Source of the DNA: Rhodoferax sp.
GTDB taxonomy: Bacteria; Pseudomonadota; Gammaproteobacteria; Burkholderiales; Burkholderiaceae_C
Assembly (NCBI GenBank): GCA_025358555.1
Contig: JANYJD010000243.1
Span: 1 to 53,177 of the forward strand
DNA: 53,177 nucleotides
Reading direction: 5' to 3'
Numbering within the stretch: the stretch's first letter is position 1; every line of letters begins with the position of its first letter. Both the position numbers and the translations under genes were made by a program. Under the pieces are notes generated by a model that made no database searches, was not told where the DNA came from, and saw nothing but the letters and a program-made list of their open reading frames with translations. This document shows positions 8,646 through 18,309 of the stretch, piece after piece.

Positions 8646-9830
8646 TTAGTCATACGTTTCCGGTGAACGAGATTCATTGCTGTTGGCGCGTCTGCTTTTG
8701 CCTTGCAATTGAATCCTTGCAGACTCCAAAACACTGGCAACAGTCACGCCACTGATACACGGCACAGCAGAGCCGGGAGCATGTGGCTGCGTGCAATGCC
8801 AATTGCACTGATAGCAGGACATCTCATGATTTACACCCACCGGTTTGCAACCGGGGGCATAAACGGGGTAGGGCAAAAATCGCCCGAAATGCCCCCCACC
8901 CAGAATGCACACGCAGGGTGTCGACACCGCTGCAGCCATGTGGACTGCAGATGTCTCATTACTGATCAAAATCTCGGCCCCCCGCAGAAGCTCCACAAGC
9001 TCAGGCAGACTTGTTTTCCCACCCAAATTGATAATCCCAACAGCACTTAAATTGACGATGCTTTGGCATAAGTATTTTTCCGCCGGCCCGCCACATACAA
9101 CTGCGCGCCACCCATACCGCCTCTGTAATTCTGTCATGACCTCAACGAAATGGGTCGCGGGCCATTGCCTTCCGCTCCAGGAAGCACCAGGGAAAATTAC
9201 AAAATAAGGCCCCTCAATTTTCAATCGTTCAGGCAATGGATTGAACTTTGGCAGAACGGGTGTACGCACCCGGAATTCCTGCCCTGAAAGATTGCGAATG
9301 AATTCAGCGTTGCGCTCCAACTCCATAAGGGGGGCCTGGCTTGCAGCAACTAGTTTCGTGTACCACCTGTCTGAAATATGCTGGGCAATAGGGTTGATGT
9401 TGGCTGAATTCCCGACAGAGCCAATGCGTTGTGTGGCTCCGGAAGCGCGGATGACGGCATCACCAAGTGAAAAAACACGTGAAAAGGTTGGCTGAATGGC
9501 CGTGTTAAAGCCGGCGCGTCGAATTTTTCGGAGTAACTTCAGACGATAAATCGGGCTTGTCCCCAGAAGACTCATGTCAACCGGCCAAACCTCGTCCCAA
9601 TACGATAATTTATTTGCGATCTCAATCTGCGCCGAACTCGTACAAAGAACAATTCTTCGACCAGGGTAAAGGCGACGATATTCCTTCGCAGTATCAAGCC
9701 AGAGAATAAAATCACCAATTGCGTCGAGACGAACAAGTAGCAAATTAGCTGACTTGACTTGTCGAGTGAATATTTTTACAAAAATATCCAAGAAGTACAA
9801 ATAAAACAGTCGAAACGCATTAATCAACAC
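8646..9830 (-). CDS. Glycosyltransferase family 9 (heptosyltransferase-like)
   Basis: 394 residues with an N-terminal hydrophobic stretch (LFYLYFLDIFVKIF) then NLLLVRLDAIGDFILWLD, the GT9 N-terminal signature. The C-terminal domain has FVIFPGASWSGRQWP, VVCGGPAE, LGGKTSLPELVELLRGAEILISNETSAVHMAAA and a Cys-rich tail (CYQCNWHC). GT9 enzymes usually transfer heptose to LPS core, but members also occur in O-antigen clusters. The tail motif C-x-x-C-x3-C occurs in a subset of GT9 proteins and may bind metal (inference). Confidence 0.88.
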   Translation of the reverse strand: MLINAFRLFYLYFLDIFVKIFTRQVKSANLLLVRLDAIGDFILWLDTAKEYRRLYPGRRIVLCTSSAQIEIANKLSYWDEVWPVDMSLLGTSPIYRLKLLRKIRRAGFNTAIQPTFSRVFSLGDAVIRASGATQRIGSVGNSANINPIAQHISDRWYTKLVAASQAPLMELERNAEFIRNLSGQEFRVRTPVLPKFNPLPERLKIEGPYFVIFPGASWSGRQWPATHFVEVMTELQRRYGWRAVVCGGPAEKYLCQSIVNLSAVGIINLGGKTSLPELVELLRGAEILISNETSAVHMAAAVSTPCVCILGGGHFGRFLPYPVYAPGCKPVGVNHEMSCYQCNWHCTQPHAPGSAVPCISGVTVASVLESARIQLQGKSRRANSNESRSPETYD

Positions 9831-9877
9831 AATATTTCACGACTCAAATGACCCATGCCCAAATCTATAAAAACCCG

Positions 9878-10570
9878 CTACCTGGCAATGACATAAAGAA
9901 CAGGATCAAGTATTTCTGGATTAGGATTTACGTTAACTGCTCGTAAAAACCGAACCAGTCGACGGTACGTATACCGAACCATTTTGTGGATCTCTTGTTT
10001 GAAGCCATTTTTATATATTTCCTCAAACCCATGAAACTTGAACTCCTTAAAGCCCGCTGCCAATAAAACCTGTGCAAGGCTATGCTCCACAAAACCATTG
10101 ACATGCGTGAAATCATTGAAATGGTGCAGATACCCGAAAGGACTCTGGAGGTTTGGGACCTGAATCAAAGCGTAACCATCCTCGCGCAACCCCGCGCGAA
10201 TAGCCTTCAAGAATTCTATGGTGCGCTCTCTAGGCACGTGCTCCAACACGTCCAGACAAGTTATAAGTGAGAACTGTCCTTGATTCCGGGACAACCACTC
10301 AGCAGTATCTTCGGTTACTTCACATTTTAGATTTAACGTTTGACATAACCGGACAGTAGATGGTGATATGTCTACCCCCAGATAATCAAACCCCCAGTCC
10401 CGCATACAGGCCAACATCTCGCCTCGACCTATACCGATATCCAGAACTTGCGTGCTTTTATCTTCGGGAAAGTACGCTTTATAGTTTATTTCAAACTGTC
10501 TTATTTTTACTTTTTCCTGATTTAATCCATCAAAAGATGTTTCAACATAGTTGTCAAATATTTCTTTCAT
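9878..10570 (-). CDS. Class I SAM-dependent methyltransferase
   Basis: 230 residues with a Rossmann-like methyltransferase core: VLDIGIGRGEML (motif I, SAM binding), YLGVDISPSTV, and LITCLDVLEHVPRE (motif IV) followed by GYALIQVPNLQSPFGYLHHFNDFTHVNGF. The arrangement resembles sugar or glycolipid methyltransferases in polysaccharide clusters, which may methylate a sugar or cap the chain. Its start overlaps the flippase stop by 4 bases. The gene is among the most AT-rich in the window. Confidence 0.88.
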   Translation of the reverse strand: MKEIFDNYVETSFDGLNQEKVKIRQFEINYKAYFPEDKSTQVLDIGIGRGEMLACMRDWGFDYLGVDISPSTVRLCQTLNLKCEVTEDTAEWLSRNQGQFSLITCLDVLEHVPRERTIEFLKAIRAGLREDGYALIQVPNLQSPFGYLHHFNDFTHVNGFVEHSLAQVLLAAGFKEFKFHGFEEIYKNGFKQEIHKMVRYTYRRLVRFLRAVNVNPNPEILDPVLYVIAR

Positions 10571-11958
10571 GTATAACTCATTTTTTTGTTGATGTTGTCT
10601 TTAAAGAAATATCCATAAAATAAAAACACAATCAGGCAATACAGTCCAATGTAGGCGGTCAGCATGCCCGTCAAGCCAAAATAGTTAATAGCCAATATCT
10701 TGACCGGAAGCGCCAGTGCAGTCAGAACCAGGACAGTAATAACCTGTTCCCTGACAATGCCGCAACCATTCATCATCATTGCCAAAGAATTTCCAACCGC
10801 CTCGCAAATAGTCCACATGAAGAAGGCGGCAACAAACGAGACTTGTACCGCGACCAGATCATTTGTCCACCAGGCGAGCAACTCCTTGCTCATCAAAACC
10901 AGCATCGCACCACCCACAACGGAAACACAAGCGGTTAAAGCAATACTTTTCGTCAGCGTTTGACGAATGAAGACTCCGTCACCGCGGACGTTGGCATCGG
11001 CATAAGCAGACCAAAGAGGGGCATTCACCATGGCCAACGGCACACTCACGAATTGAAACAAGCGCTGGGTCACGCTATAAACCGCAACGTAACTGGCTCC
11101 CATCGTACTGGAAATAATCAGGCTGTCGGCACCCCAGCCAACCATGGTTCCGATTTGTAGTACAAAAAATAGTCCCCCGACCTTCATCAGGCTGTTTTTT
11201 TCCATTGCAATGGAGCGCCAAATTCCTTGAAGGTGGAAAAGCGAGCGTTTTTTGAGTAGCCCCAACAGCATAAACCCACCGAGTGATTGGCAACCCAATG
11301 TAGCTAGGAGTAAAACCGCAATTCCCGCATGCTCTCGGGCTGCCCACCAAAGCATGGCCAGCGAGAAAGTAGAACTCATTGCTGAAGCCGCATGTGCTTC
11401 AAAGGAGCGCTGCAGGCCGGTGAACACTTTTTGCACACCCGACCCGAAAAGATTGACACCAAACAGCACCGCAAAAAGATAGAGCGCCTTCAGGATTTCA
11501 TCTTGAATCCGCGGGTCTTTGACTTTAATAATGACCTGCCACGGAAGGATTGCTGCCAATGTGCAAAGCACGACGGTAGCGAACAAACCGACGAGAAACA
11601 GGAAACCCAGCCCGCCGCTGATTGTTTGAGCCAGTTGTTCTTTTTTTTCCTGTGCAGCAATACGGGCAACATGATTGGTCAGCGCATTGCCAATACCCAG
11701 ATCAAGAAAAACCAGCATCCCGACAAAACTGGCGATCGTCATCCACACGCCAAAGCGCTCGGGCCCGAGGTATGGCAGCGTCAGACTGACGCTCAGTACC
11801 ATGACCAGCATCGCAACGCCTTTGCTAAGTACGTTGGCGATAACGGACCACAAGGCCAGACGATAGCGCTCTGCGGTCCGCCCCTCCTGAGAGGATAAAT
11901 CAAAAGACTGCCATTGCAAGTATTTGCGTACAGCAAGAATACTTTTCACCGCAATCAC
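10567..11958 (-). CDS. Wzx-like polysaccharide flippase
   Basis: 463-residue integral membrane protein with about 12 predicted hydrophobic segments spread through its length, starting around LWSVIANVLSKGVAMLVMVLS. The N-terminal segment LTLPYLGPERFGVWMTIASF matches the MATE/Wzx oligosaccharide flippase fold. It is expected to move the lipid-linked repeat unit across the inner membrane. It is coupled by a 4-bp overlap to the methyltransferase. No Wzy polymerase is found beside it, unlike in a standard Wzx/Wzy locus. Confidence 0.88.
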   Translation of the reverse strand: MIAVKSILAVRKYLQWQSFDLSSQEGRTAERYRLALWSVIANVLSKGVAMLVMVLSVSLTLPYLGPERFGVWMTIASFVGMLVFLDLGIGNALTNHVARIAAQEKKEQLAQTISGGLGFLFLVGLFATVVLCTLAAILPWQVIIKVKDPRIQDEILKALYLFAVLFGVNLFGSGVQKVFTGLQRSFEAHAASAMSSTFSLAMLWWAAREHAGIAVLLLATLGCQSLGGFMLLGLLKKRSLFHLQGIWRSIAMEKNSLMKVGGLFFVLQIGTMVGWGADSLIISSTMGASYVAVYSVTQRLFQFVSVPLAMVNAPLWSAYADANVRGDGVFIRQTLTKSIALTACVSVVGGAMLVLMSKELLAWWTNDLVAVQVSFVAAFFMWTICEAVGNSLAMMMNGCGIVREQVITVLVLTALALPVKILAINYFGLTGMLTAYIGLYCLIVFLFYGYFFKDNINKKMSYT

Positions 11959-11973
11959 TTTATATTGCCGCTC

Positions 11974-12945
11974 TCACGCGATGCGCAAGAGGTAATCGTC
12001 GTATGCAAGCCTGAGTCCGTCTGCGAGTGGCGTGGTTGCTCGCCATCCCAGGCCGGTCATCCGGGAAACATCCATTACCTTGCGCATGGTACCGTCAGGT
12101 TTTCTGGCGTCGTACACAAACTTGCCGTCATAGCCAACGGCAGTGGCAACGCTATTTGCGAGCGCACTGATTGGCAGATCCAGGCCAGACCCTACATTGA
12201 TGAGCGGACATTGCAAAGGATCCACTATTGCATCAAAGAGCTTTCGCTCCAGTGCCATCAGAAATACAAGCGCACTTGCCAAATCATCAGCATACAGAAA
12301 CTCCCGCTTGGGCCTTCCACTGCCCCAAATGACGACTTCCTTGAGGCCTGCAAACTTTGCCTCATGCATTTTTCGCACTAACGCGGGCAAAACATGCGAG
12401 TTGTTCAGGTCATAGTTGTCGCCGGGGCCATAAAGGTTTGTAGGCATGGCCGCCAGCCAGCGCGTGCCATGCTGACGGTTGTATGCCCAGCACATTTCGA
12501 CACCTGCGATCTTTGCCAGTGCATAGGGACGGTTGGTCGCTTCAAGAGGACCCGTCAGAAGGTACTCTTCCTTGATAGGTTGCGGGCAGTCACGCGGGTA
12601 AACGCATGAGCTACCCAAAAAAATTAATCTCTCGACACCCACCTCGTGCGCGGCAAGAAAGGTATTGGTTTCAATAAGCAAATTACGCATCAGGAAATCT
12701 GCCGGATAACTGTTGTTGGCATGAATGCCCCCAACCTTGGCAGCAGCAAGAAATACAACGGAAGGCTTCTCGTGCCGGAAAAAGCTGCGGACTGCGTGCA
12801 CATCCTCAAGATCCAACTCTGAATGAGTGCGCACGACAACATTGCGGTATCCCTGCCGCAGCAGCTCCCGCACAATTGCACTACCGGCAAGCCCTCGATG
12901 TCCGGCGACATAAACTTTCGCGTTCTTGTCTACATGCACCGCCAA
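11974..12945 (-). CDS. fcl: GDP-L-fucose synthase
   Basis: Converts GDP-4-keto-6-deoxy-D-mannose to GDP-L-fucose by 3,5-epimerisation and NADPH reduction. 323 residues, the normal family length. KVYVAGHRGLAGSAIVREL is the cofactor glycine motif; LGSSCVYPRDCPQPI and YALAKIAGVEMC supply the catalytic Ser and Tyr-x3-Lys; NLYGPGDNYDLNNSHVLPAL is diagnostic for Fcl/WcaG. The gene begins at the base after the gmd stop codon, so the two enzymes form a consecutive pathway pair. Confidence 0.95.
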   Translation of the reverse strand: MAVHVDKNAKVYVAGHRGLAGSAIVRELLRQGYRNVVVRTHSELDLEDVHAVRSFFRHEKPSVVFLAAAKVGGIHANNSYPADFLMRNLLIETNTFLAAHEVGVERLIFLGSSCVYPRDCPQPIKEEYLLTGPLEATNRPYALAKIAGVEMCWAYNRQHGTRWLAAMPTNLYGPGDNYDLNNSHVLPALVRKMHEAKFAGLKEVVIWGSGRPKREFLYADDLASALVFLMALERKLFDAIVDPLQCPLINVGSGLDLPISALANSVATAVGYDGKFVYDARKPDGTMRKVMDVSRMTGLGWRATTPLADGLRLAYDDYLLRIA

Positions 12946-14070
12946 CTACTCGTGGCTATTTAGGGCAACATACCCATGCTTCTTGACCAGCTCATCGCGC
13001 TCGGCGCTCTTGAGGTCTTCGCGAACCATTTCACTCACCAGCTCTTCGAAGCTGATTTTGGGTGTCCAGCCGAGCTTATCCCGCGCTTTGCTCGCATCGC
13101 CCAGAAGTGTCTCAACCTCGGTAGGGCGAAAATAGCGCGCATCAACCGCAACGATGCATTTGCCCGAGGCATCGAACGCCTTTTCTTCCACGCCGTCTCC
13201 ACGCCACGTGATGGCGAGGCCCATTTCGTTGGCAGCCGCGTTAACAAAATCGCGCACGCTGTGCTGCACACCAGACGCAATGACAAAGTCTTCGGGTTTC
13301 TCCTGCTGAAGCATGAGCCATTGCATCTCAACATAGTCCTTAGCGTGCCCCCAGTCGCGCAGCGCATTGATGTTGCCGAGGTACAGGCACTCTTGCAAAC
13401 CGAGCTTGATACGTGCCAGCGCTCGCGTGATCTTGCGGGTGACAAATGTCTCGCCACGTATCGGTGATTCATGGTTGAAGAGGATGCCATTGCAGGCATA
13501 CATGCCATATGCCTCGCGGTAGTTCACGGTGATCCAGTAGGCATAGAGTTTGGCCACGGCATAGGGGCTGCGCGGGTAGAAAGGCGTGGTTTCCTTTTGA
13601 GGTGTTTCCTGCACCAGCCCGTACAACTCTGAGGTGGATGCCTGGTAGTAGCGGGTCTTCTTTTCAAGCCCGAGGATGCGAATTGCCTCCAGCACACGCA
13701 GCGCGCCAAGTGCATCAGAATTTGCCGTGTATTCGGGCTCTTCGAAAGAAACGGCCACGTGGCTCTGTGCAGCGAGGTTGTAAATTTCGTCGGGCTGCAC
13801 TTTTTGAATGATGCGCGTCAGGCTGGACGAGTCGGTCATATCGCCATGATGCAAAAAGAACGGCTTGCCCGTCTCATGCAAATCATGGAACAGATGGTCG
13901 ATGCGGGCGGTATTGAACAAAGAGCTGCGGCGTTTGATGCCGTGGACTTCATAACCCTTGTCCAGCAGCAATTCCGCGAGATAGGCCCCGTCCTGCCCAG
14001 TGACGCCCGTGATCAATGCAACTTGCCTGGATTTGCTCACTTCAGATATTTCTTTGCAAACACGAATCAT
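12946..14070 (-). CDS. gmd: GDP-mannose 4,6-dehydratase
   Basis: Makes GDP-4-keto-6-deoxymannose from GDP-mannose, the substrate of the adjacent Fcl. 374 residues. [34 protein letters not shown] is the Gmd hallmark (shown here in two parts: [16 protein letters not shown] and HGIKRRSS). [16 protein letters not shown] plus [11 protein letters not shown] give the catalytic Thr/Glu and Tyr-x3-Lys, and [16 protein letters not shown] is conserved. Its start ATG at 14070 overlaps the rfbC stop in an ATGA arrangement, supporting the start and translational coupling. Confidence 0.95.
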   Translation of the reverse strand: MIRVCKEISEVSKSRQVALITGVTGQDGAYLAELLLDKGYEVHGIKRRSSLFNTARIDHLFHDLHETGKPFFLHHGDMTDSSSLTRIIQKVQPDEIYNLAAQSHVAVSFEEPEYTANSDALGALRVLEAIRILGLEKKTRYYQASTSELYGLVQETPQKETTPFYPRSPYAVAKLYAYWITVNYREAYGMYACNGILFNHESPIRGETFVTRKITRALARIKLGLQECLYLGNINALRDWGHAKDYVEMQWLMLQQEKPEDFVIASGVQHSVRDFVNAAANEMGLAITWRGDGVEEKAFDASGKCIVAVDARYFRPTEVETLLGDASKARDKLGWTPKISFEELVSEMVREDLKSAERDELVKKHGYVALNSHE

Positions 14071-14618
14071 CCACCAAAAACCTGCGCATTCATCAGCAAC
14101 ACACCGGCCTGGTCCTTAGCCGAGAGCTGGGGCGCATGCCCACCCAACGGCCACTCCACCCCAACAACCGGGTCATTCCAGGCCAGACACCGCTCAAACT
14201 CGGGCGCGTAATAGTCGGTCGTTTTGTACAGAAAATCTGCGGTATCGCTGGTCACAAGGAAGCCGTGCGCAAAACCGGCGGGCACCCAGAGTTGGCGATG
14301 GTTTTCTTCTGTCAACGCTACCCCAACCCAGCGTCCAAAGTGTGCTGACGACTTGCGGATATCAACGGCAACGTCAAAGACCGACCCACGCACCACCCGC
14401 ACCAGTTTGCCTTGGGGTTGCTGAATCTGATAGTGCAGGCCGCGCAACACGCCCTTGGTGGAGCGGCTGTGGTTGTCCTGGACGAACTTTGCATCCAGTC
14501 CCGTGGCGTCGTTGAAGGCTTTTTGATTGAAGCTTTCAAAGAAAAACCCGCGCTGGTCACCAAAGACTTTGGGCTCGATGATGAGCACTTCGGGCAGGTC
14601 TGTCGGGGTGACTTTCAT
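14067..14618 (-). CDS. rfbC: dTDP-4-dehydrorhamnose 3,5-epimerase
   Basis: Third enzyme of dTDP-L-rhamnose synthesis; a cupin. 183 residues from [20 protein letters not shown] at 14618; an ATG three codons earlier is possible. [33 protein letters not shown] (catalytic His) and [14 protein letters not shown] are all intact. It overlaps gmd by 4 bases, which physically joins the rhamnose and fucose precursor genes in one operon. Confidence 0.95.
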   Translation of the reverse strand: MKVTPTDLPEVLIIEPKVFGDQRGFFFESFNQKAFNDATGLDAKFVQDNHSRSTKGVLRGLHYQIQQPQGKLVRVVRGSVFDVAVDIRKSSAHFGRWVGVALTEENHRQLWVPAGFAHGFLVTSDTADFLYKTTDYYAPEFERCLAWNDPVVGVEWPLGGHAPQLSAKDQAGVLLMNAQVFGG

Positions 14619-14658
14619 CGCACCCACTTGACCATGTCACGCGCCTGCGGCAAACGTT

Positions 14659-15546
14659 TCATGCGGTCTTGCCTTCAACCAGCAAACGCTGCAAATACTG
14701 ACCATACCCGTTCTTGGCCAATGGCGCTGCAAGCTTTTCCAGTTGCGCGCTGCTAATGAAATCATTGCGCCAGGCAATCTCTTCGACGCAGGCAATCTTC
14801 AATCCCTGGCGCCGCTCAAGCGTGGCAATGAACTGGCTGGCCTCCAGCAAGCTGTCATGCGTGCCAGTGTCAAGCCAGGCGTAGCCGCGCTGCATGATTT
14901 GCACATTGAGCTGGCCCAGTTCCAGATAGGCCTGGTTCACCGTGGTGATCTCAAGCTCGCCACGGGCGCTGGGTTTTATCGACTTGGCAATCTCCACCAC
15001 CTGGTTGTCATAAAAATAAAGGCCTGTGACTGCAAAGGAGCTCTTTGGCCTGACGGGTTTTTCTTCAATGCTGCTGGCCTGGCCTTTGGCGTCAAAGGCA
15101 ACGACGCCATAGCGCTCAGGGTCGTGCACGTGGTAGGCAAACACGGTGGCGCCGCCCGTCTTGGCGTCGGCGTTGGCCAACAGCGGGGCAAAGTCATGCC
15201 CATGAAAAATATTATCACCCAGCACCAAGGCGCTAGGGCTGCCGCCTACAAACTTTTCGCCAATGATGAAGGCTTGCGCCAGGCCATCCGGGCTGGGCTG
15301 CACGGCGTATTGCAGGTTGATGCCCCACTGGCTGCCATCGCCCAGGAGTTGTTGAAACCGGGGAGTGTCCTGCGGTGTGCTGATGATAAGAATATCCCGC
15401 ATGCCTCCCAGCATCAAGGTGCTTAAGGGGTAGTAAATCATGGGTTTGTCGTACACCGGCAGCAACTGCTTGCTCATCGCCAGCGTGGCGGGGTGCAAGC
15501 GGGTGCCGGATCCACCGGCCAGGATGATGCCTTTGCGTTGGGTCAT
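14659..15546 (-). CDS. rfbA: Glucose-1-phosphate thymidylyltransferase
   Basis: First enzyme of dTDP-L-rhamnose synthesis (dTTP + glucose-1-phosphate). 295 residues. [20 protein letters not shown] is the nucleotidyl transferase signature, followed by [30 protein letters not shown] and [16 protein letters not shown], all characteristic of RmlA. It overlaps rfbD by 4 bases. Confidence 0.96.
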   Translation of the reverse strand: MTQRKGIILAGGSGTRLHPATLAMSKQLLPVYDKPMIYYPLSTLMLGGMRDILIISTPQDTPRFQQLLGDGSQWGINLQYAVQPSPDGLAQAFIIGEKFVGGSPSALVLGDNIFHGHDFAPLLANADAKTGGATVFAYHVHDPERYGVVAFDAKGQASSIEEKPVRPKSSFAVTGLYFYDNQVVEIAKSIKPSARGELEITTVNQAYLELGQLNVQIMQRGYAWLDTGTHDSLLEASQFIATLERRQGLKIACVEEIAWRNDFISSAQLEKLAAPLAKNGYGQYLQRLLVEGKTA

Positions 15547-16463
15547 TTTTGAGTCTCTAGAAATTCTGTGAGCATGCGGGCAACGCCTGGCTTCCAGTGC
15601 GGCAATGCCAAATCAAATGTGCTTTGCAGCTTGTCGGTGTTCAACCGCGAATTAAGTGGCCGATGCGCCGCTGTGGGGTACACCGAAGACGGAACAGGTT
15701 CAATCGCGTTTACTATTATTTTTGTATCATACTTTGCATTCTGGACGAGGGCTACGACCTCTTTTGCGTACTCAAACCATGAGGTATGGCCACTTGCCAC
15801 CAGATGGTAAACGCCGTTCAGGTCTGATGCCGTTGCGGCCGGGCGGGCCAGCACGTGGCGAATGGCGTGGGCAGTTACATCGGCCAGCAGCTCCGCCCCG
15901 GTGGGAGCGCCAATCTGGTCATCCACAACCTTAAGCATTTGCCGCTCCTGGGCAAGTTTGACCATGGTCTTGGCAAAGTTGCCGCCACGGGCAGCGTAAA
16001 CCCAACTGGTTCTGAAAATGAGGTGTTTGCAACCGCTAGCCTGGATCAGCTGCTCGCCTTCAAGCTTGGTGCGGCCATAAACACTTAAGGGTGCCGGGGT
16101 GTCAGTCTCTACCCAAGGTTTGGAGCCACTGCCATCAAAAACATAGTCGGTTGAGTAATGCACCAGCCACGCGCCGATGTTGGCGGCGGCAACAGCCAGG
16201 GCACCGGGCGCCAGCGCGTTGATGGTGCGGACCAGTTCGGGCTCGCTCTCTGCCTTGTCGACGGCCGTATGTGCGCCTGCATTCACGATGACATCAGGCC
16301 TGATGGCGCGCACGGTGTCGGCCAGTCCCGCCAGATTGGTGAAGTTGCCGCAATGGTCGGTGCTGTCAAAGTCAAGGGCGATCACCTCACCCAGAGGCAC
16401 CAGGCTGCGTTGCAGCTCCCAGCCGACTTGGCCACCCTTGCCGAAAAGCAGAATTTTTGCCAT
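15543..16463 (-). CDS. rfbD: dTDP-4-dehydrorhamnose reductase
   Basis: Final NAD(P)H-dependent reduction to dTDP-L-rhamnose. The start at 16463 ([20 protein letters not shown]) gives 306 residues; in-frame codons upstream would run into rfbB and do not resemble the family. GKGGQVG is the cofactor loop, [13 protein letters not shown] is diagnostic, and YSTDYVFDG plus YGRTKLEGE provide catalytic Thr/Tyr-x3-Lys. It lies 16 bases after rfbB and overlaps rfbA by 4 bases. Confidence 0.95.
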   Translation of the reverse strand: MAKILLFGKGGQVGWELQRSLVPLGEVIALDFDSTDHCGNFTNLAGLADTVRAIRPDVIVNAGAHTAVDKAESEPELVRTINALAPGALAVAAANIGAWLVHYSTDYVFDGSGSKPWVETDTPAPLSVYGRTKLEGEQLIQASGCKHLIFRTSWVYAARGGNFAKTMVKLAQERQMLKVVDDQIGAPTGAELLADVTAHAIRHVLARPAATASDLNGVYHLVASGHTSWFEYAKEVVALVQNAKYDTKIIVNAIEPVPSSVYPTAAHRPLNSRLNTDKLQSTFDLALPHWKPGVARMLTEFLETQK

Positions 16464-16479
16464 CGCCTGATTTTCGCCT

Positions 16480-17547
16480 TCAGGCCACGCGCTGGGCGTA
16501 GTTTGTCTGGACCCACTCGCGGTAAGCGCCTGACTGGACACGGGCTACCCAAGCCTGGTTGCCCAGATACCACTGCACCGTCTTGCGGATGCCGGTGTCG
16601 AAGGTCTCGGACGGTTTCCAGCCCAATTCGCGTTCGATCTTGCTGGCGTCAATGGCGTAGCGGCGGTCATGGCCGGGGCGGTCTGTCACGTAGGCAATTT
16701 GAGCGCGGTAGCTTTCGCCACCCGATTTTGGCCGCATCTCGTCGAGCAACGCGCACAGGGTGTTGACAATATCGATGTTGGGCATCTCGTTCCAGCCACC
16801 CACGTTGTAGACCTCACCCACCCGGCCAGCGGCCAGCACGCGGCGGATGGCGCTGCAATGGTCTTTTACGTACAACCAGTCGCGCACCTGCATGCCGTCG
16901 CCATACACCGGCAGCGGCTTGCCGGCGAGCGCATTGACAATCATCAGCGGGATGAGTTTTTCAGGAAAGTGCAGCGGCCCGTAGTTGTTGCTGCAATTGG
17001 TCGTGAGCACCGGCAGGCCATAGGTGTGGTGGTAGGCGCGAACCAGATGGTCGCTGGCGGCCTTGCTGGCTGAGTAAGGGCTATTGGGCTCGTAACGGTT
17101 TCCCTCGCAAAAGGCCGGGTCTTCCTTGGCCAGGGAGCCATAAACCTCGTCCGTAGACACATGCAGAAAACGGAAAGCCTGTCTCAAATCCCCCGTCAAA
17201 CCACCCCAATACGCACGCACCGCCTCCAGCAGGCGGAACGTTCCCATGATGTTGGTCTGGATGAAATCTTCTGGCCCATGAATCGAGCGATCCACGTGCG
17301 ATTCGGCTGCAAAATTGACGATGGCGCGTGGTTGGTGCTGCGCTAGCAGGCGTTCAACCAGGGCGGAATCGCCAATGTCGCCTTGGACAAAAATGTGGCG
17401 CGCATCACCGTGCAGCGTTACGAGGTTTTCCTGGTTGCCCGCATACGTGAGCTTGTCCAGATTCAGAACCGGCTCATCCGTTTGCGCCAACCAGTCCAGA
17501 ACAAAATTTGAGCCGATAAAGCCGGCTCCGCCCGTCACCAAGATCAT
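16480..17547 (-). CDS. rfbB: dTDP-glucose 4,6-dehydratase
   Basis: Second rhamnose-pathway enzyme; first gene of the minus-strand polysaccharide operon. The start at 17547 ([20 protein letters not shown]) gives 355 residues; an earlier in-frame start would add 17 unrelated residues. [23 protein letters not shown] and [15 protein letters not shown] (Tyr-x3-Lys) and NCSNNYGP are intact. The operon promoter should lie in 17548-17645; a GATAAT-like hexamer at 17608-17613 is a weak -10 candidate only. Confidence 0.96.
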   Translation of the reverse strand: MILVTGGAGFIGSNFVLDWLAQTDEPVLNLDKLTYAGNQENLVTLHGDARHIFVQGDIGDSALVERLLAQHQPRAIVNFAAESHVDRSIHGPEDFIQTNIMGTFRLLEAVRAYWGGLTGDLRQAFRFLHVSTDEVYGSLAKEDPAFCEGNRYEPNSPYSASKAASDHLVRAYHHTYGLPVLTTNCSNNYGPLHFPEKLIPLMIVNALAGKPLPVYGDGMQVRDWLYVKDHCSAIRRVLAAGRVGEVYNVGGWNEMPNIDIVNTLCALLDEMRPKSGGESYRAQIAYVTDRPGHDRRYAIDASKIERELGWKPSETFDTGIRKTVQWYLGNQAWVARVQSGAYREWVQTNYAQRVA

Positions 17548-17645
17548 TGCATGCCCTGAGAAAACGACCGCACTGAACCAACCCGTGCAGCCTGACAATT
17601 TGGCGGGATTATCCCATTATGCGCAAGGCGAAAACAGCCGTCCGT

Positions 17646-17711
17646 TCAGAAATGGATGCCGCGCATCATTTCCGACATCGCAATCGCCTCGGGCGACAGG
17701 GTGGTTTTGGC
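17646..17711 (-). repeat. Left copy of a 66-bp direct repeat (3' end of the acyl-CoA reductase gene)
   Basis: Matches 19776-19841 with 4 mismatches in 66 bases when compared by eye. Read on the minus strand it encodes TLSPEAIAMSEMMRGIHF and a stop, the same C-terminus as the fatty acyl-CoA reductase 2.1 kb away. The match starts exactly at the stop codon. Upstream codons here do not resemble the reductase, so this is a gene-end fragment, not a second gene. Confidence 0.85.
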
Positions 17712-17736
17712 GCGGTTTTGCAAGACCGCCAACCCC

Positions 17737-18309
17737 TTACCGCAGCGCTGCCCGCGTTGCCTGCAAGGATGCCGATAGCGCCCAGGAAGCCGCTTCGTTG
17801 TAGCTGATTCGACTCTCCCAGGAGAAGCTGCATTCGGTGATGTTGAAGAAGCGAATCCTGTTGTGAATCGTCCCACCCGTTGGATTGTTTCCAACCGCAG
17901 ACAACTGCATTTCACAGTCTTTCCATTCGCCGAACCACTGCGCTTGCACGGCGGGCTGTAGGGCGGCCAAACCCGCCATCTCCCAGCGACGGTTTAGCTC
18001 GGAATAGGTTCTCAAGGTGACGTAAGACGAGACATCCTGCCCGGTGGGCGCGAGCGCTTTGAAATCATCCATCACCATGCGCCCCCCGTTCAAGTGCCGG
18101 GCCTGCCAACTTGCCCTGTATTGCAGAAGGACTGAGCCGTCTTCTTTGTAACGCGTGGCAGCCACATCCCAATTGCCAATGAGAAAGTCAAACTGCTGGC
18201 TCTCGGGCGACGCGCCCTTGAGGTACCTGAGTAAGTCGGGAGGCACCTGCTGCACGAGAGGCACCTGTGGCGCGGGGGTTGGTACAGCCTGGTCTTTCGA
18301 GTGCTTCAT
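17737..18309 (-). CDS. DUF1579-like hypothetical protein
   Basis: 190 residues. QQFDFLIGNWDVAATRYKEDG near residues 38-58 and the C-terminal FSWESRISYNEAASWALSASLQATRAA resemble the lipocalin-like DUF1579 family of unknown function. No signal peptide or membrane segment. Its start overlaps the MerR-type regulator stop by 4 bases, so the two genes are a coupled pair transcribed from one MerR-type promoter. A role in ligand binding linked to the regulator's effector domain is possible but unproven. Confidence 0.7.
   Translation of the reverse strand: MKHSKDQAVPTPAPQVPLVQQVPPDLLRYLKGASPESQQFDFLIGNWDVAATRYKEDGSVLLQYRASWQARHLNGGRMVMDDFKALAPTGQDVSSYVTLRTYSELNRRWEMAGLAALQPAVQAQWFGEWKDCEMQLSAVGNNPTGGTIHNRIRFFNITECSFSWESRISYNEAASWALSASLQATRAALR

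Noticed and set aside
9878-10570. Methyltransferase as a possible restriction-modification enzyme
   Set aside because: Motif order and context match small-molecule or sugar methyltransferases; no DNA-methyltransferase motif or restriction gene nearby.
17608-17613. GATAAT as the -10 of the polysaccharide operon
   Set aside because: No convincing -35 at 16-18 bases; kept only as a weak note.
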